The translations under genes were made by a program, and so were the position numbers. The notes below the pieces were generated by a model. It was not told the DNA's origin. It ran no database searches and worked only from the letters and a program-made list of their open reading frames with translations. A stretch of 64,000 bases of DNA from Psychromonas sp. SA13A (GTDB lineage: Bacteria; Pseudomonadota; Gammaproteobacteria; Enterobacterales; Psychromonadaceae), in contig NZ_WTKU01000004.1 in the NCBI RefSeq assembly GCF_011378715.1, positions 182,224 to 246,223 of the forward strand, given 5' to 3'. Below are positions 56,332-64,000 of this stretch, one piece after another (positions within the stretch are counted from its first letter, which is position 1; the number at the start of each line of letters is the position of its first letter).

Positions 56332-57834
56332 TTAACTCTTTTGTGCTAAAACTTCTACTTCAACACCATCATCATCAACAGCCTTACCTTTTGCATTAAC
56401 AAACAACTCACGTTTCGCTTTCGTTAACACATAAACCGTAATCGCAACAGTTGATAAAATACCAATCACCGTTGATGTTTGCATCGCCAATCCAAAACCT
56501 AATGTTGAATTGTTTAAGATAAAGGTAATAACCACAGCCGTCATAAACATCGCTGGGACTGTCGCAATCCAATGGAACTTGTTATGACGCGCTAAGTAAG
56601 CAGTTGCCGTCCATAACATCATCACAGCAGTTGTTTGGTTAGCGAAACCAAAGTAGCGCCAGATAATACCGAAGTCTACTTGCGTTAGAATCGCACCTAA
56701 AATGAACAAAGGTAATGCCATGAACAAACGATTACGCATCGTTTTTTGTTCCATATTAAAGTATTCAGCTAAGATTAAACGGCTTGAACGGAAAGCTGTA
56801 TCGCCAGACGTAATCGGTAAAATAACCACACCTAAGAAAGCTAAGATACCACCAAACACACCTAATAAACCAAAAGACGCGCCGTAGACCACAGCACCAG
56901 GACCACCCGTTGCAACCACTTCAGATAACGCTTCAACAGAACCAAAGAATGATAAAGCAAGTGCACACCAGATAAGCGCAATCACACCTTCACCAATCAT
57001 TGCACCGTAAAATACAAAACGGCCATTCTCTTCATTTTCAATACAACGTGCCATTAAAGGAGACTGTGTAGCATGGAAACCAGAAATCGCACCACAAGCA
57101 ATCGTGATAAACAATGCAGGCCATAATGGAAGGTCATTTGGGTTCATATTCGTGAACATCTGGCCCATCTCATAATCACCTAATAAAGTATGATCGGCAG
57201 AGACTGACACGGCAACAATTAAGCCAACAGACATAAAGATTAATAACGCACCAAAGAATGGGTAAAAACGACCAATGATTTTATCAACCGGTACAATCGT
57301 CGCCACAACGTAGTAAGCAAATATAATCGCAACCATCGTCATTAACGATACCGTCATATCCGTTTGGTCATTGATTAAATTAGTTAACATGCCAGCAGGT
57401 GCCGAAACAAAAACAACCCCAACCAACAGTAAAAGTACCAACGCAAACACATTCATAAAGTGTTTCGCATTGTTACCTAAGTATTTACCAGTAATAGAAG
57501 GAACCGATGCTCCGCCGTTACGCACTGATAACATACCAGAGAAATAATCATGCACGCCACCAGCAAAGATACAACCTAGTACAATCCACAACATCGCAGC
57601 AGGACCGTATAACGCCCCCATGATAGGACCAAAGATTGGGCCAACACCGGCAATGTTAAGCAGTTGTACTAAGTAAACTTTAGGAGTCGACATAGCAACA
57701 TAATCTACGCCATCTTGTTTTTCATAGGCAGGTGTCTGACGTTGTTTTTTAACGCCAAAAACTTTTTCAACAAAGCTACCGTAAATAAAGTAACCGCCAA
57801 TGAGCAGTGCTAAACAAAAGAGAAACCAAAGCAT
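56332..57834 (-). CDS. CstA-family transporter, likely pyruvate (BtsT-like)
   Basis: 500 aa with ~14 membrane helices. CstA landmarks: LLNIAGVGPIFGPIMGALYG (~58-77), CIFAGGVHDYFSGMLSVRNGG-type segment (~88-108) and the ITSGDTAFRSSRL motif (~340). E. coli BtsT and CstA are ~700 aa; the ~500-aa form is a known shorter branch. In E. coli the BtsSR two-component system switches on the CstA-type pyruvate importer BtsT. Here the same pair lies 250 bp upstream and BtsR-type sites precede this gene, so pyruvate uptake is the likely role. Confidence 0.85.
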   Translation of the reverse strand: MLWFLFCLALLIGGYFIYGSFVEKVFGVKKQRQTPAYEKQDGVDYVAMSTPKVYLVQLLNIAGVGPIFGPIMGALYGPAAMLWIVLGCIFAGGVHDYFSGMLSVRNGGASVPSITGKYLGNNAKHFMNVFALVLLLLVGVVFVSAPAGMLTNLINDQTDMTVSLMTMVAIIFAYYVVATIVPVDKIIGRFYPFFGALLIFMSVGLIVAVSVSADHTLLGDYEMGQMFTNMNPNDLPLWPALFITIACGAISGFHATQSPLMARCIENEENGRFVFYGAMIGEGVIALIWCALALSFFGSVEALSEVVATGGPGAVVYGASFGLLGVFGGILAFLGVVILPITSGDTAFRSSRLILAEYFNMEQKTMRNRLFMALPLFILGAILTQVDFGIIWRYFGFANQTTAVMMLWTATAYLARHNKFHWIATVPAMFMTAVVITFILNNSTLGFGLAMQTSTVIGILSTVAITVYVLTKAKRELFVNAKGKAVDDDGVEVEVLAQKS

Positions 57835-57912
57835 GATTAAATTCCTTTTAAATGAGTTAATTTGATGCTGGCACTATAATCTTCCGCTGTTAAATAACAG
57901 TAGTTGATTACT

Positions 57913-57960
57913 TAAGTGGTCAAATACACATTTAAACGGTTAATATCGAAATTAAGTGGT
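57913..57960 (-). promoter_or_regulatory. Three BtsR-type direct repeats with 20-bp period
   Basis: On the minus strand ACCACTTA (57960-57953), ACCGTTTA (57940-57933) and ACCACTTA (57920-57913) are spaced exactly 20 bp. The motif reported for E. coli BtsR (YehT), as I recall, is ACC(G/A)CT(C/T)A as direct repeats. The outer two match fully and the middle has one change. They lie 79-126 bp before the transporter ATG. Confidence 0.65.
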
Positions 57961-58083
57961 TTCTACTGCTAACTTAAACTCAAAGAATAACAAGCTAATC
58001 GAGCAATAACGTGGGTTGGGAGCATAACAAAAGTGTGATCCTTGCCGCTGTTCCTAGAGAATTAGCAGCACAGGTTAGTTGAT

Positions 58084-58803
58084 TTACAACAAGCCAAAAC
58101 GATCTTTAATCACTTTCAAATAACGACGGCTAACAGGGGCATGATGGCCGGACTTAGTCACAATATCCGCAGAGCCATTATCCAATAACTTGATCTCGCG
58201 AATACAAGTTGGATTAATCAAATATTGACGATGACAACGAATCAAATCAGTTTTCTCTTCTAACACCTTCAAAGACAAACTCGCCGTAAACTTATCTTTT
58301 TCAGTTAACAGATGTACACCAGTTTGCTCAGACATCGCAATTTCAATTTCATTGGGCGTGAGTAACAAAATGCGATTAAACCCCGAACAAGGGATCAACT
58401 CCAGCTTATTATTAATAATAGGCTCGTAATTAGGCAGCTCAGACCTTTCTGCATTGATCCGCTTTAACGTTTTTAATAAACGGCAACTCTCAACCGGTTT
58501 AAGCAAATAATCAAAAGCATTATCTTCAAAAGCTTTAACCGCATACTCATCATAGGCCGTCACAAACACCACCTTCGGCATCGTCTCCTGGTCAAGCATG
58601 CTCAATAACTCTAAACCACTAATTTGCGGCATATGGATATCCAAAAACACCACATCAGGTTTCAAACAATTAATCGCCTTTAACCCTTCAATAGCATTAC
58701 TGCACTGCTCAATCACTTGCACTTGATTCGTTTCAACTAATAACTCGTTAAGCTCTTCACGCGCATACAGCTCATCGTCAATGATAATTGCTTTTAACAT
58801 CAT
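58084..58803 (-). CDS. btsR: LytTR-type response regulator (BtsR-like)
   Basis: 239 aa. Receiver domain with acidic pocket DDE (9-11) and phospho-acceptor Asp55 in VVFLDIHMP; Lys in LLKPVES at ~104. The C-terminal LytTR DNA-binding domain spans ~140-239 (CHRQYLINPTCIREI and HAPVSRRYLKVIK). It overlaps the kinase gene by ATGA. By neighbourhood and binding sites it should activate the CstA-type gene downstream. A LytT/LytR-type name would be equally possible without the context. Confidence 0.9.
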   Translation of the reverse strand: MMLKAIIIDDELYAREELNELLVETNQVQVIEQCSNAIEGLKAINCLKPDVVFLDIHMPQISGLELLSMLDQETMPKVVFVTAYDEYAVKAFEDNAFDYLLKPVESCRLLKTLKRINAERSELPNYEPIINNKLELIPCSGFNRILLLTPNEIEIAMSEQTGVHLLTEKDKFTASLSLKVLEEKTDLIRCHRQYLINPTCIREIKLLDNGSADIVTKSGHHAPVSRRYLKVIKDRFGLL

Positions 58804-60500
58804 GCTTCCTTTCGTTTTTGCAGAGGAATAAGGATAGTCGCCTTACTATATACACCCGTTTCACAGGTCATCGTTAATCCATAACGCTGTCCGTATTCAT
58901 TTTTGATACGTTTATCAACAATCTGTAACCCTAACCCTTTGCTATTCATATTAGTTGGCGTTTTATAGTTTCCGGCATTATCAATCACCTCCAACACCAC
59001 TAACGTTTCCTTACCTTGCTCCAGCAAATAACCATTAATATCCAACTCCCCTTTACCAATTAACGTCGACGTACCATGTTTAATGGCATTCTCAATCAGT
59101 GGCTGTAAAGTAAAGGTAGGAATTTTAAGTGATAACAATTCATCGGCAATATTCTCTCGCACACTCAAACGGTCAGCAAAACGCGCAAGCTCAATCTCAA
59201 GATAAGCATGCACGTGCTCTAATTCTTCCTTAACCGTTACTTGATCAATATTTTGCTTTAAATTACTTCTAAAAAAGTGCGATAAATGCTGAATTAACTC
59301 ACGCGCTTTCTGAGGATCTTTTCTTGTCACCGCACTGATCGTATTTAACGTATTAAACAAAAAGTGAGGATTAACCTGCGCTTGCAACAAACGGATCTCA
59401 GATTGATTCAATAAATTCTTTTGCTGAATATATCGTCCTAATAAAATTTGATTAGAGATAAGCTTAGCCAAGCCCTCCCCCAAACTACGATTTAACGTCG
59501 AAAACATCTTCTGCTTAGGCTCATACAACTTAACCGTACCCAATACACGTCCATCGGCCTCTAATAACGGGATCACCAATACCGAACCTAGCTTACAGTC
59601 TTCATGAATAGAACACTGGTAAGCCGTAGAATAGCCATCGGCATAAGTCATTTCGCCACTTTTAATCGCCTGTAAAGTATAGTCAGATGAGATCACCGTA
59701 CCACATAGATGATGATCATCCCCCACACCAATAAAGGCTAAAATCTTTTCTCTGTCAGTGATAGATACTGCGCCAACACCCGTTTCTTGGTGAATAATAT
59801 TAGCAATCTTCTGACAACTTTTAGCATCAAAACCATTGCGGAACACCCCAACTGAAAGTTGCGCAATACGTAACGCCTTATTAGAAAATGCATTATAGTT
59901 CTTCTCAAAAATCGCTTTTCTATCTTGGATGATGCTCATAAACAAAGCCGCCCCCACTGAGTTTGCAATAATCATCGGTAACGCAATCGATTGCACCAGC
60001 AACAAAGCTTTATCAAAAGGCTCCGCAACAATAAGAATAATCAACATCTGCACTATTTCAGCAAACAGAGTGATCGCCATAGCAGTCAGCGGCCTAAAAA
60101 TTTTCTCTATGCACCCTTTACGTAAATAATAAAGATGCAGCAGTCCACCAATCAACCCTTCACAGGTTGTTGAAATCATACAAGCAACATCGGTAAAACC
60201 ACCCATCGAATAACGATGCAAACCACCGGTTAACCCTACCGCCAGACCAACAACAGGGCCGCCCATCAAGCCACCCATTACCGCACCAATAGCACGCGTA
60301 TTAGCCAACGCATTTTCAATCGACAAACTAAAGTAAGTGCCTAAAATACAAAAGGTACTGAACAACAAATAACAAGCGATACGGTGAGAGTTACGTCCGG
60401 AGATGAAAAGCATCGGCATAAAAAGCGGGGTTTTACTCAGTAAATACGTGATCACCAAGTAAACACTAAGCTGTTGCAACAACAATAAAGTAACTTCCAC
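58800..60500 (-). CDS. btsS: LytS/BtsS-type sensor histidine kinase
   Basis: 566 aa (E. coli BtsS is 561). N-terminal 5TMR-LYT membrane sensor (~1-180, with MGGLMGGPVVGLAVGLTGGLH), GAF-like domain (~220-345), then the phospho-acceptor motif NPHFLFNTLNTIS (~373) and an ATPase domain with PLIENAIKHG and GLGLQIV. BtsS senses external pyruvate at low concentration in E. coli; the same signal is inferred here. Forms an operon with the regulator, divergent from the ribosomal cluster. Confidence 0.92.
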   Translation of the reverse strand: MEVTLLLLQQLSVYLVITYLLSKTPLFMPMLFISGRNSHRIACYLLFSTFCILGTYFSLSIENALANTRAIGAVMGGLMGGPVVGLAVGLTGGLHRYSMGGFTDVACMISTTCEGLIGGLLHLYYLRKGCIEKIFRPLTAMAITLFAEIVQMLIILIVAEPFDKALLLVQSIALPMIIANSVGAALFMSIIQDRKAIFEKNYNAFSNKALRIAQLSVGVFRNGFDAKSCQKIANIIHQETGVGAVSITDREKILAFIGVGDDHHLCGTVISSDYTLQAIKSGEMTYADGYSTAYQCSIHEDCKLGSVLVIPLLEADGRVLGTVKLYEPKQKMFSTLNRSLGEGLAKLISNQILLGRYIQQKNLLNQSEIRLLQAQVNPHFLFNTLNTISAVTRKDPQKARELIQHLSHFFRSNLKQNIDQVTVKEELEHVHAYLEIELARFADRLSVRENIADELLSLKIPTFTLQPLIENAIKHGTSTLIGKGELDINGYLLEQGKETLVVLEVIDNAGNYKTPTNMNSKGLGLQIVDKRIKNEYGQRYGLTMTCETGVYSKATILIPLQKRKEA

Positions 60501-60817
60501 AACAACTCCTAATGAAGCCTTAATATGATTAAATTAAAGCAAGCTAAATAATGATAAAGAAAAATAGGATTGCATATTATAACACTGTCGCAATGCTGTC
60601 TTAATATTACTTAAATAATATATTCGATTTTAAAAATGATTATGTAAGCACGGAAAATCTAGTCGCAATATTATTTACAGGGGCTATTTAAATGACACTT
60701 TTAACTTACTCTTAGTATCAGTACCATAATTCTTAACAGCCTTTATCTTCAAATTGAAAAGTGATGAACTGTTTATTCACTTTTAGTCAAGTATTTCTCG
60801 AATAATTATTTAAAATT
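60501..60817. other. Spacer between btsS and the ribosomal cluster
   Basis: AT-rich. No trace of secY or any other gene is seen where secY normally stands. Confidence 0.5.
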
Positions 60818-60826
60818 TGCTATATT
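60818..60826 (+). promoter_or_regulatory. Extended -10 promoter of the rpmJ-rplQ operon
   Basis: TGCTATATT is an extended -10 element (TGnTATAAT with one change), followed by a GC-rich discriminator (CGGCACCCC) typical of stringently controlled ribosomal promoters. No good -35 box. It lies 83 bp before rpmJ. Confidence 0.5.
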
Positions 60827-60908
60827 CGGCACCCCTTGGGATGTGACAGTTTTACTTTTAACTTGTTCTCCCTTCGATAGGCTAATATTTACTAACCGGA
60901 GTGTTGCA

Positions 60909-61022
60909 ATGAAAGTTCGTGCATCCGTTAAAAAAATCTGTCGTAACTGCAAAGTTATCAAACGCCACGGTGTGGTGCGAGTTATCTGCGTAGAGCCAAA
61001 GCATAAACAACGCCAAGGCTAA
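60909..61022 (+). CDS. rpmJ: Ribosomal protein L36 (bL36)
   Basis: 37 aa, complete ([20 protein letters not shown] onward). Zinc-binding residues are present: Cys11, Cys14, Cys27 and His32, so this is the zinc (C+) form. In relatives rpmJ follows secY at the end of the spc operon; here it is the first gene of the cluster. It is part of the large subunit. Confidence 0.97.
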   Translation: MKVRASVKKICRNCKVIKRHGVVRVICVEPKHKQRQG

Positions 61023-61084
61023 TTAAGATTTGGATATTTTAAATTACTAGTTTTATAAACTAATAATTTATTTTTTATAATCAT

Positions 61085-61149
61085 CATTTGTAGAGCATCC
61101 TTTCGGGCTTTTCGCAAATGAATCGTTAACTTTTAAGGAGTGCATAGTG
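61085..61149 (+). promoter_or_regulatory. Alpha-operon leader (S4-binding pseudoknot) over the rpsM start
   Basis: The segment before rpsM has the arrangement of the E. coli alpha-operon ribosome-binding structure: CATTTG/CAAATG outer stem, an inner hairpin around CATCCTTTCGGGCTT, and GGAGTGCATAGTG with the GTG start. In E. coli, S4 binds it and represses translation of rpsM and the genes coupled to it. Confidence 0.82.
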
Positions 61150-61503
61150 GCCCGTATCGCTGGCATTAACGTTCCTGATCATAAGCATGCAGTTATCGCA
61201 TTAACTGCTATTTTCGGCATTGGCAAGACTCGTTCACAGATTATCTGTGCAGAGTCAGGCATTGCAGAATCTACTAAGCTTAAAGATCTGGATGAAACAC
61301 AAATCGAAGCTCTTCGTACAGAAGTAGCTAAATTCGCCGTTGAAGGTGATTTACGTCGTGAAGTATCTATGAGCATCAAGCGTCTAATGGACCTTGGTTG
61401 TTACCGTGGACTTCGTCATCGTCGCAGCTTGCCAGTACGTGGTCAGCGTTCTAAAACGAATGCTCGTACCCGTAAAGGTCCGCGTAAAGCAATTAAGAAA
61501 TAG
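61147..61503 (+). CDS. rpsM: Ribosomal protein S13 (uS13)
   Basis: 118 aa, GTG start at 61147 behind AAGGAG. Typical motifs [11 protein letters not shown] and [19 protein letters not shown]. Small-subunit head protein contacting P-site tRNA. Its start is buried in the S4-binding leader. Confidence 0.98.
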   Translation: MARIAGINVPDHKHAVIALTAIFGIGKTRSQIICAESGIAESTKLKDLDETQIEALRTEVAKFAVEGDLRREVSMSIKRLMDLGCYRGLRHRRSLPVRGQRSKTNARTRKGPRKAIKK

Positions 61504-61514
61504 GGTAAGAGATC

Positions 61515-61904
61515 ATGGCTAAAACACCAACTCGTGCTCGCAAGCGCGTTAAAAAGCAAGTTGCTGATGGTATGGCACATATCCATGCTTCTTTCAACAA
61601 CACAATCGTAACTATTACAGACCGTCAAGGTAATGCTCTTTCTTGGGCTACTGCAGGTGGTTCTGGTTTCCGTGGTTCTCGTAAATCTACTCCGTTCGCT
61701 GCGCAGGTTGCTGCTGAACGTGCTGCTGAAGCAGCAAAAGAGTATGGCCTTAAAAACGTAGAAGTTTTTGTAAATGGACCAGGACCTGGTCGTGAATCTT
61801 CGATTCGCGCACTAAACGCGGCGGGTTTCCGTGTAACTAATATTACTGACGTTACACCGATCCCACATAATGGTTGTCGTCCACCAAAGAAACGTCGCGT
61901 TTAA
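61515..61904 (+). CDS. rpsK: Ribosomal protein S11 (uS11)
   Basis: 129 aa, 11 bp after rpsM. Motifs [18 protein letters not shown] and [17 protein letters not shown]. Small-subunit platform protein. Confidence 0.98.
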   Translation: MAKTPTRARKRVKKQVADGMAHIHASFNNTIVTITDRQGNALSWATAGGSGFRGSRKSTPFAAQVAAERAAEAAKEYGLKNVEVFVNGPGPGRESSIRALNAAGFRVTNITDVTPIPHNGCRPPKKRRV

Positions 61905-61937
61905 TCGCAACTTTCTAAGGTAATTGGAGAAAGAACA

Positions 61938-62558
61938 ATGGCAAGATATTTAGGTCCTAAGCTTAAGCTTAGCCGTCGTGAAGGAACTGATTTATTCTTA
62001 AAATCAGGTGTCCGCGCGATCGATTCTAAGTGTAAAATCGAAAACGCACCAGGTGTACACGGTGCGCGTAAACCACGTCTATCAGACTACGGTTTACAAT
62101 TACGTGAAAAGCAAAAAGTACGTCGTATGTACGGTGTATTAGAAAAGCAATTCCGTAACTACTATAAAGAAGCTGCTCGTTTACAGGGCAACACTGGCGA
62201 AAACTTACTTCAACTTCTTGAAGGTCGTTTAGACAATGTTGTATACCGTATGGGCTTTGGCGCAACACGTGCTGAATCACGTCAACTAGTTAGCCATAAA
62301 GCTATTCTAGTGAACGGTAAAGTTGTAAATATCCCTTCATTTAACGTTAAACCTAGCGATGTTATCGCAATTCGTGAAAAAGCTAAAAAGCAATCACGTA
62401 TTGGCGCTGCATTAGAAATCGCTGGTCAACGTGAAGCCCTTGCTTGGGTTGAAGTTGATACAACGAAGATGGAAGGCGAGTTTAAACGTCAACCTGAACG
62501 TTCAGATTTATCTGCTGAGATTAACGAACAGTTAATCATCGAACTTTACTCTAAGTAA
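61938..62558 (+). CDS. rpsD: Ribosomal protein S4 (uS4)
   Basis: 206 aa, as in E. coli. N-terminal [21 protein letters not shown]4 RNA-binding domain at ~95-155 ([20 protein letters not shown]). Primary 16S rRNA-binding assembly protein and translational repressor of this operon. Confidence 0.98.
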   Translation: MARYLGPKLKLSRREGTDLFLKSGVRAIDSKCKIENAPGVHGARKPRLSDYGLQLREKQKVRRMYGVLEKQFRNYYKEAARLQGNTGENLLQLLEGRLDNVVYRMGFGATRAESRQLVSHKAILVNGKVVNIPSFNVKPSDVIAIREKAKKQSRIGAALEIAGQREALAWVEVDTTKMEGEFKRQPERSDLSAEINEQLIIELYSK

Positions 62559-62583
62559 AGTTAACTGTTAAGAGAGGGCACAA

Positions 62584-63570
62584 ATGCAGGGTTCTGTAAT
62601 TGATTTTCTAAAACCAAGATTAGTTGATATCGAACAAATTTCAACAACTAGAGCAAAAGTGGTTCTTGAGCCGCTTGAACGTGGTTTTGGCCACACTTTA
62701 GGTAATGCGCTTCGTCGTATTTTGTTATCGTCTATGCCTGGCACAGCGGTAACAGAAGTCGAGATTGATGGTGTACAACATGAGTACAGCACCAAAGAAG
62801 GCGTACAAGAAGATATCCTAGAGATCCTTCTTAACCTTAAAGGTCTAGCTGTTAAACTTGAAGGTAAAAATGAAGTTTTAGTTAGTTTAACTAAATCTGG
62901 CGCTGGTCCTGTTACTGCAGGCGACATCATTCATGATGGTGATGTAGAGATAGTCAACCCAGAACATGTGATCTGTAATTTAACGGGCAATGCTGAAATC
63001 AGCATGCGTATTAAAATTGAATCAGGTCGCGGTTATGTTCCAGCTTCATCACGTATTCATAGCGAAGAAGATGAGCGTCCAATTGGTCGTCTATTAGTAG
63101 ATGCGACTTTCAGTCCTGTTGAGCGTATTGCTTACAGTGTTGAATCAGCTCGTGTTGAACAACGTACCGATCTAGACAAACTTGTTATCGATATGGAAAC
63201 TGATGGTACTTTAGAGCCTGAAGAAGCAATTCGTCGTGCAGCTACAATTTTAGCTGAGCAATTAGACGCATTTGTTGATTTACGCACTACTTACGAAGTA
63301 CCAGTAGTTGATGCAAAACCTGAGTTTGATCCAATTCTTTTACGCCCAGTAGATGATTTAGAACTAACTGTTCGTTCTGCTAATTGTTTGAAAGCAGAGT
63401 CGATTCACTATATCGGTGATCTAGTACAACGTACTGAAGTTGAGCTACTTAAAACACCTAACTTAGGTAAGAAGTCTCTAACTGAAATCAAAGATGTACT
63501 TGCTTCACGTGGACTGTCACTAGGTATGCGCCTAGAAAACTGGCCACCAGCAAGTTTAATTGAAGATTAG
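62584..63570 (+). CDS. rpoA: RNA polymerase alpha subunit
   Basis: 328 aa (E. coli 329). N-terminal assembly domain ([20 protein letters not shown]) and C-terminal domain with the UP-element/activator helix-hairpin-helix ([20 protein letters not shown]). Follows rpsD by 25 bp. Confidence 0.99.
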   Translation: MQGSVIDFLKPRLVDIEQISTTRAKVVLEPLERGFGHTLGNALRRILLSSMPGTAVTEVEIDGVQHEYSTKEGVQEDILEILLNLKGLAVKLEGKNEVLVSLTKSGAGPVTAGDIIHDGDVEIVNPEHVICNLTGNAEISMRIKIESGRGYVPASSRIHSEEDERPIGRLLVDATFSPVERIAYSVESARVEQRTDLDKLVIDMETDGTLEPEEAIRRAATILAEQLDAFVDLRTTYEVPVVDAKPEFDPILLRPVDDLELTVRSANCLKAESIHYIGDLVQRTEVELLKTPNLGKKSLTEIKDVLASRGLSLGMRLENWPPASLIED

Positions 63571-63605
63571 TCTAAAACCGATTTACGAATAATAAGGATT
63601 AGGTT

Positions 63606-63986
63606 ATGCGCCATCGTCAAAGTGGACGTCAACTTAACCGAAACAGCAGCCACCGTCAGGCTATGTTTCGTAATATGGCAATTTCTATTGCTACGCACGA
63701 AGTTATTAAAACTACCGTGCCTAAAGCAAAAGAATTGCGTCGTGTAATTGAGCCATTAATTACACTAGCTAAAACGGATAGTGTTGCTAACCGTCGTCTA
63801 GCTTTTGCTCGTCTTCGTGATGATGCAGTAGTGGCAAAATTATTTAATGAACTAGGTCCTCGCTACGCGACTCGTCCTGGTGGTTACACTAGTATCATTA
63901 AATGTGGTTTCCGTACTGGCGATAAAGCTCCAATGGCTTACATCCAGTTTGTAGACCGTCCAGTTGTAGCGGACGAAGAAGCGTAA
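63606..63986 (+). CDS. rplQ: Ribosomal protein L17 (bL17)
   Basis: 126 aa, [20 protein letters not shown] onward, with the conserved [18 protein letters not shown]. Last gene of the alpha operon; the stop is 14 bp before the window edge. Confidence 0.98.
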   Translation: MRHRQSGRQLNRNSSHRQAMFRNMAISIATHEVIKTTVPKAKELRRVIEPLITLAKTDSVANRRLAFARLRDDAVVAKLFNELGPRYATRPGGYTSIIKCGFRTGDKAPMAYIQFVDRPVVADEEA

Positions 63987-64000
63987 GTTTCTTTATAGTT

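Overview
The window is a 64 kb stretch of low-GC chromosome from a gammaproteobacterium, most likely a marine, cold-adapted member of the Psychromonas/Shewanella/Vibrio neighbourhood. Psychromonas is my best guess from protein style only; no database search was made. The support is the gammaproteobacterial ribosomal alpha operon with its S4-binding leader, carAB, a BtsSR/CstA-type pyruvate system, the small marine-gamma families VF530, DUF3622, DUF1244 and YajD, and AT-rich intergenic DNA. I see no tRNA or rRNA gene, no intact insertion sequence, no prophage and no CRISPR array.

Layout. 1-4.6 kb: the N-terminal part of a PAS/degenerate-GGDEF/EAL protein cut by the window edge, an unknown protein, an Lrp-type regulator divergent from alanine dehydrogenase, and a lipoprotein. 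5-13.7 kb: an AcoR-like sigma-54 activator divergent from a six-gene glycerol-type ABC importer (glpSTPQUV in the Rhizobium naming), with a clear -24/-12 promoter between them. 13.9-21 kb: MarR regulator and drug/metabolite exporter with twin operators, a P-loop kinase, acylphosphatase, ZIP-like transporter, acetate kinase without pta, and a beta-CASP nuclease. 21.3-34.7 kb: two complete polyamine-type ABC importers (potABCD order and SBP-ATPase-permease-permease order) on either side of a xanthine/uracil-type permease and a sodium:alanine symporter. 35.3-39.2 kb: accessory region with a PepSY protein, a decayed uracil-DNA-glycosylase-family gene, an orphan membrane protein and a three-gene lipoprotein cassette ending in a 56-residue gene. 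39.5-44 kb: carAB. 44.3-54.2 kb: FNR-site region with a 38-residue membrane peptide, pepD, signal peptide peptidase, TPR protein, Bmt5-like methyltransferase, DUF1244, a second sodium:alanine symporter, YajD, VF530 and DUF3622 genes. 54.2-56.2 kb: five copies of a hairpin-rich repeat. 56.3-60.5 kb: CstA-family transporter with its BtsSR-like two-component system. 60.9-64 kb: rpmJ-rpsM-rpsK-rpsD-rpoA-rplQ.

How the genes fit together. Much of the window serves uptake of small nitrogen and carbon compounds (polyamines, alanine, nucleobases, glycerol, peptides, pyruvate), and several of these systems have a local regulator with recognisable DNA sites: sigma-54 promoter plus activator for the glycerol-type importer, a triple 20-bp-spaced direct repeat for the BtsR-like regulator, twin palindromes for MarR, and an FNR box before pepD.

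The most unusual material is non-coding. The five-copy element at 54415-56190 keeps its hairpins although their stem sequences change, which suggests selection on structure. A second repeat family with CACGAAG ends occurs as four and three copies at 46.0-46.8 and 49.9-50.5 kb. All three arrays lie exactly between convergent genes.
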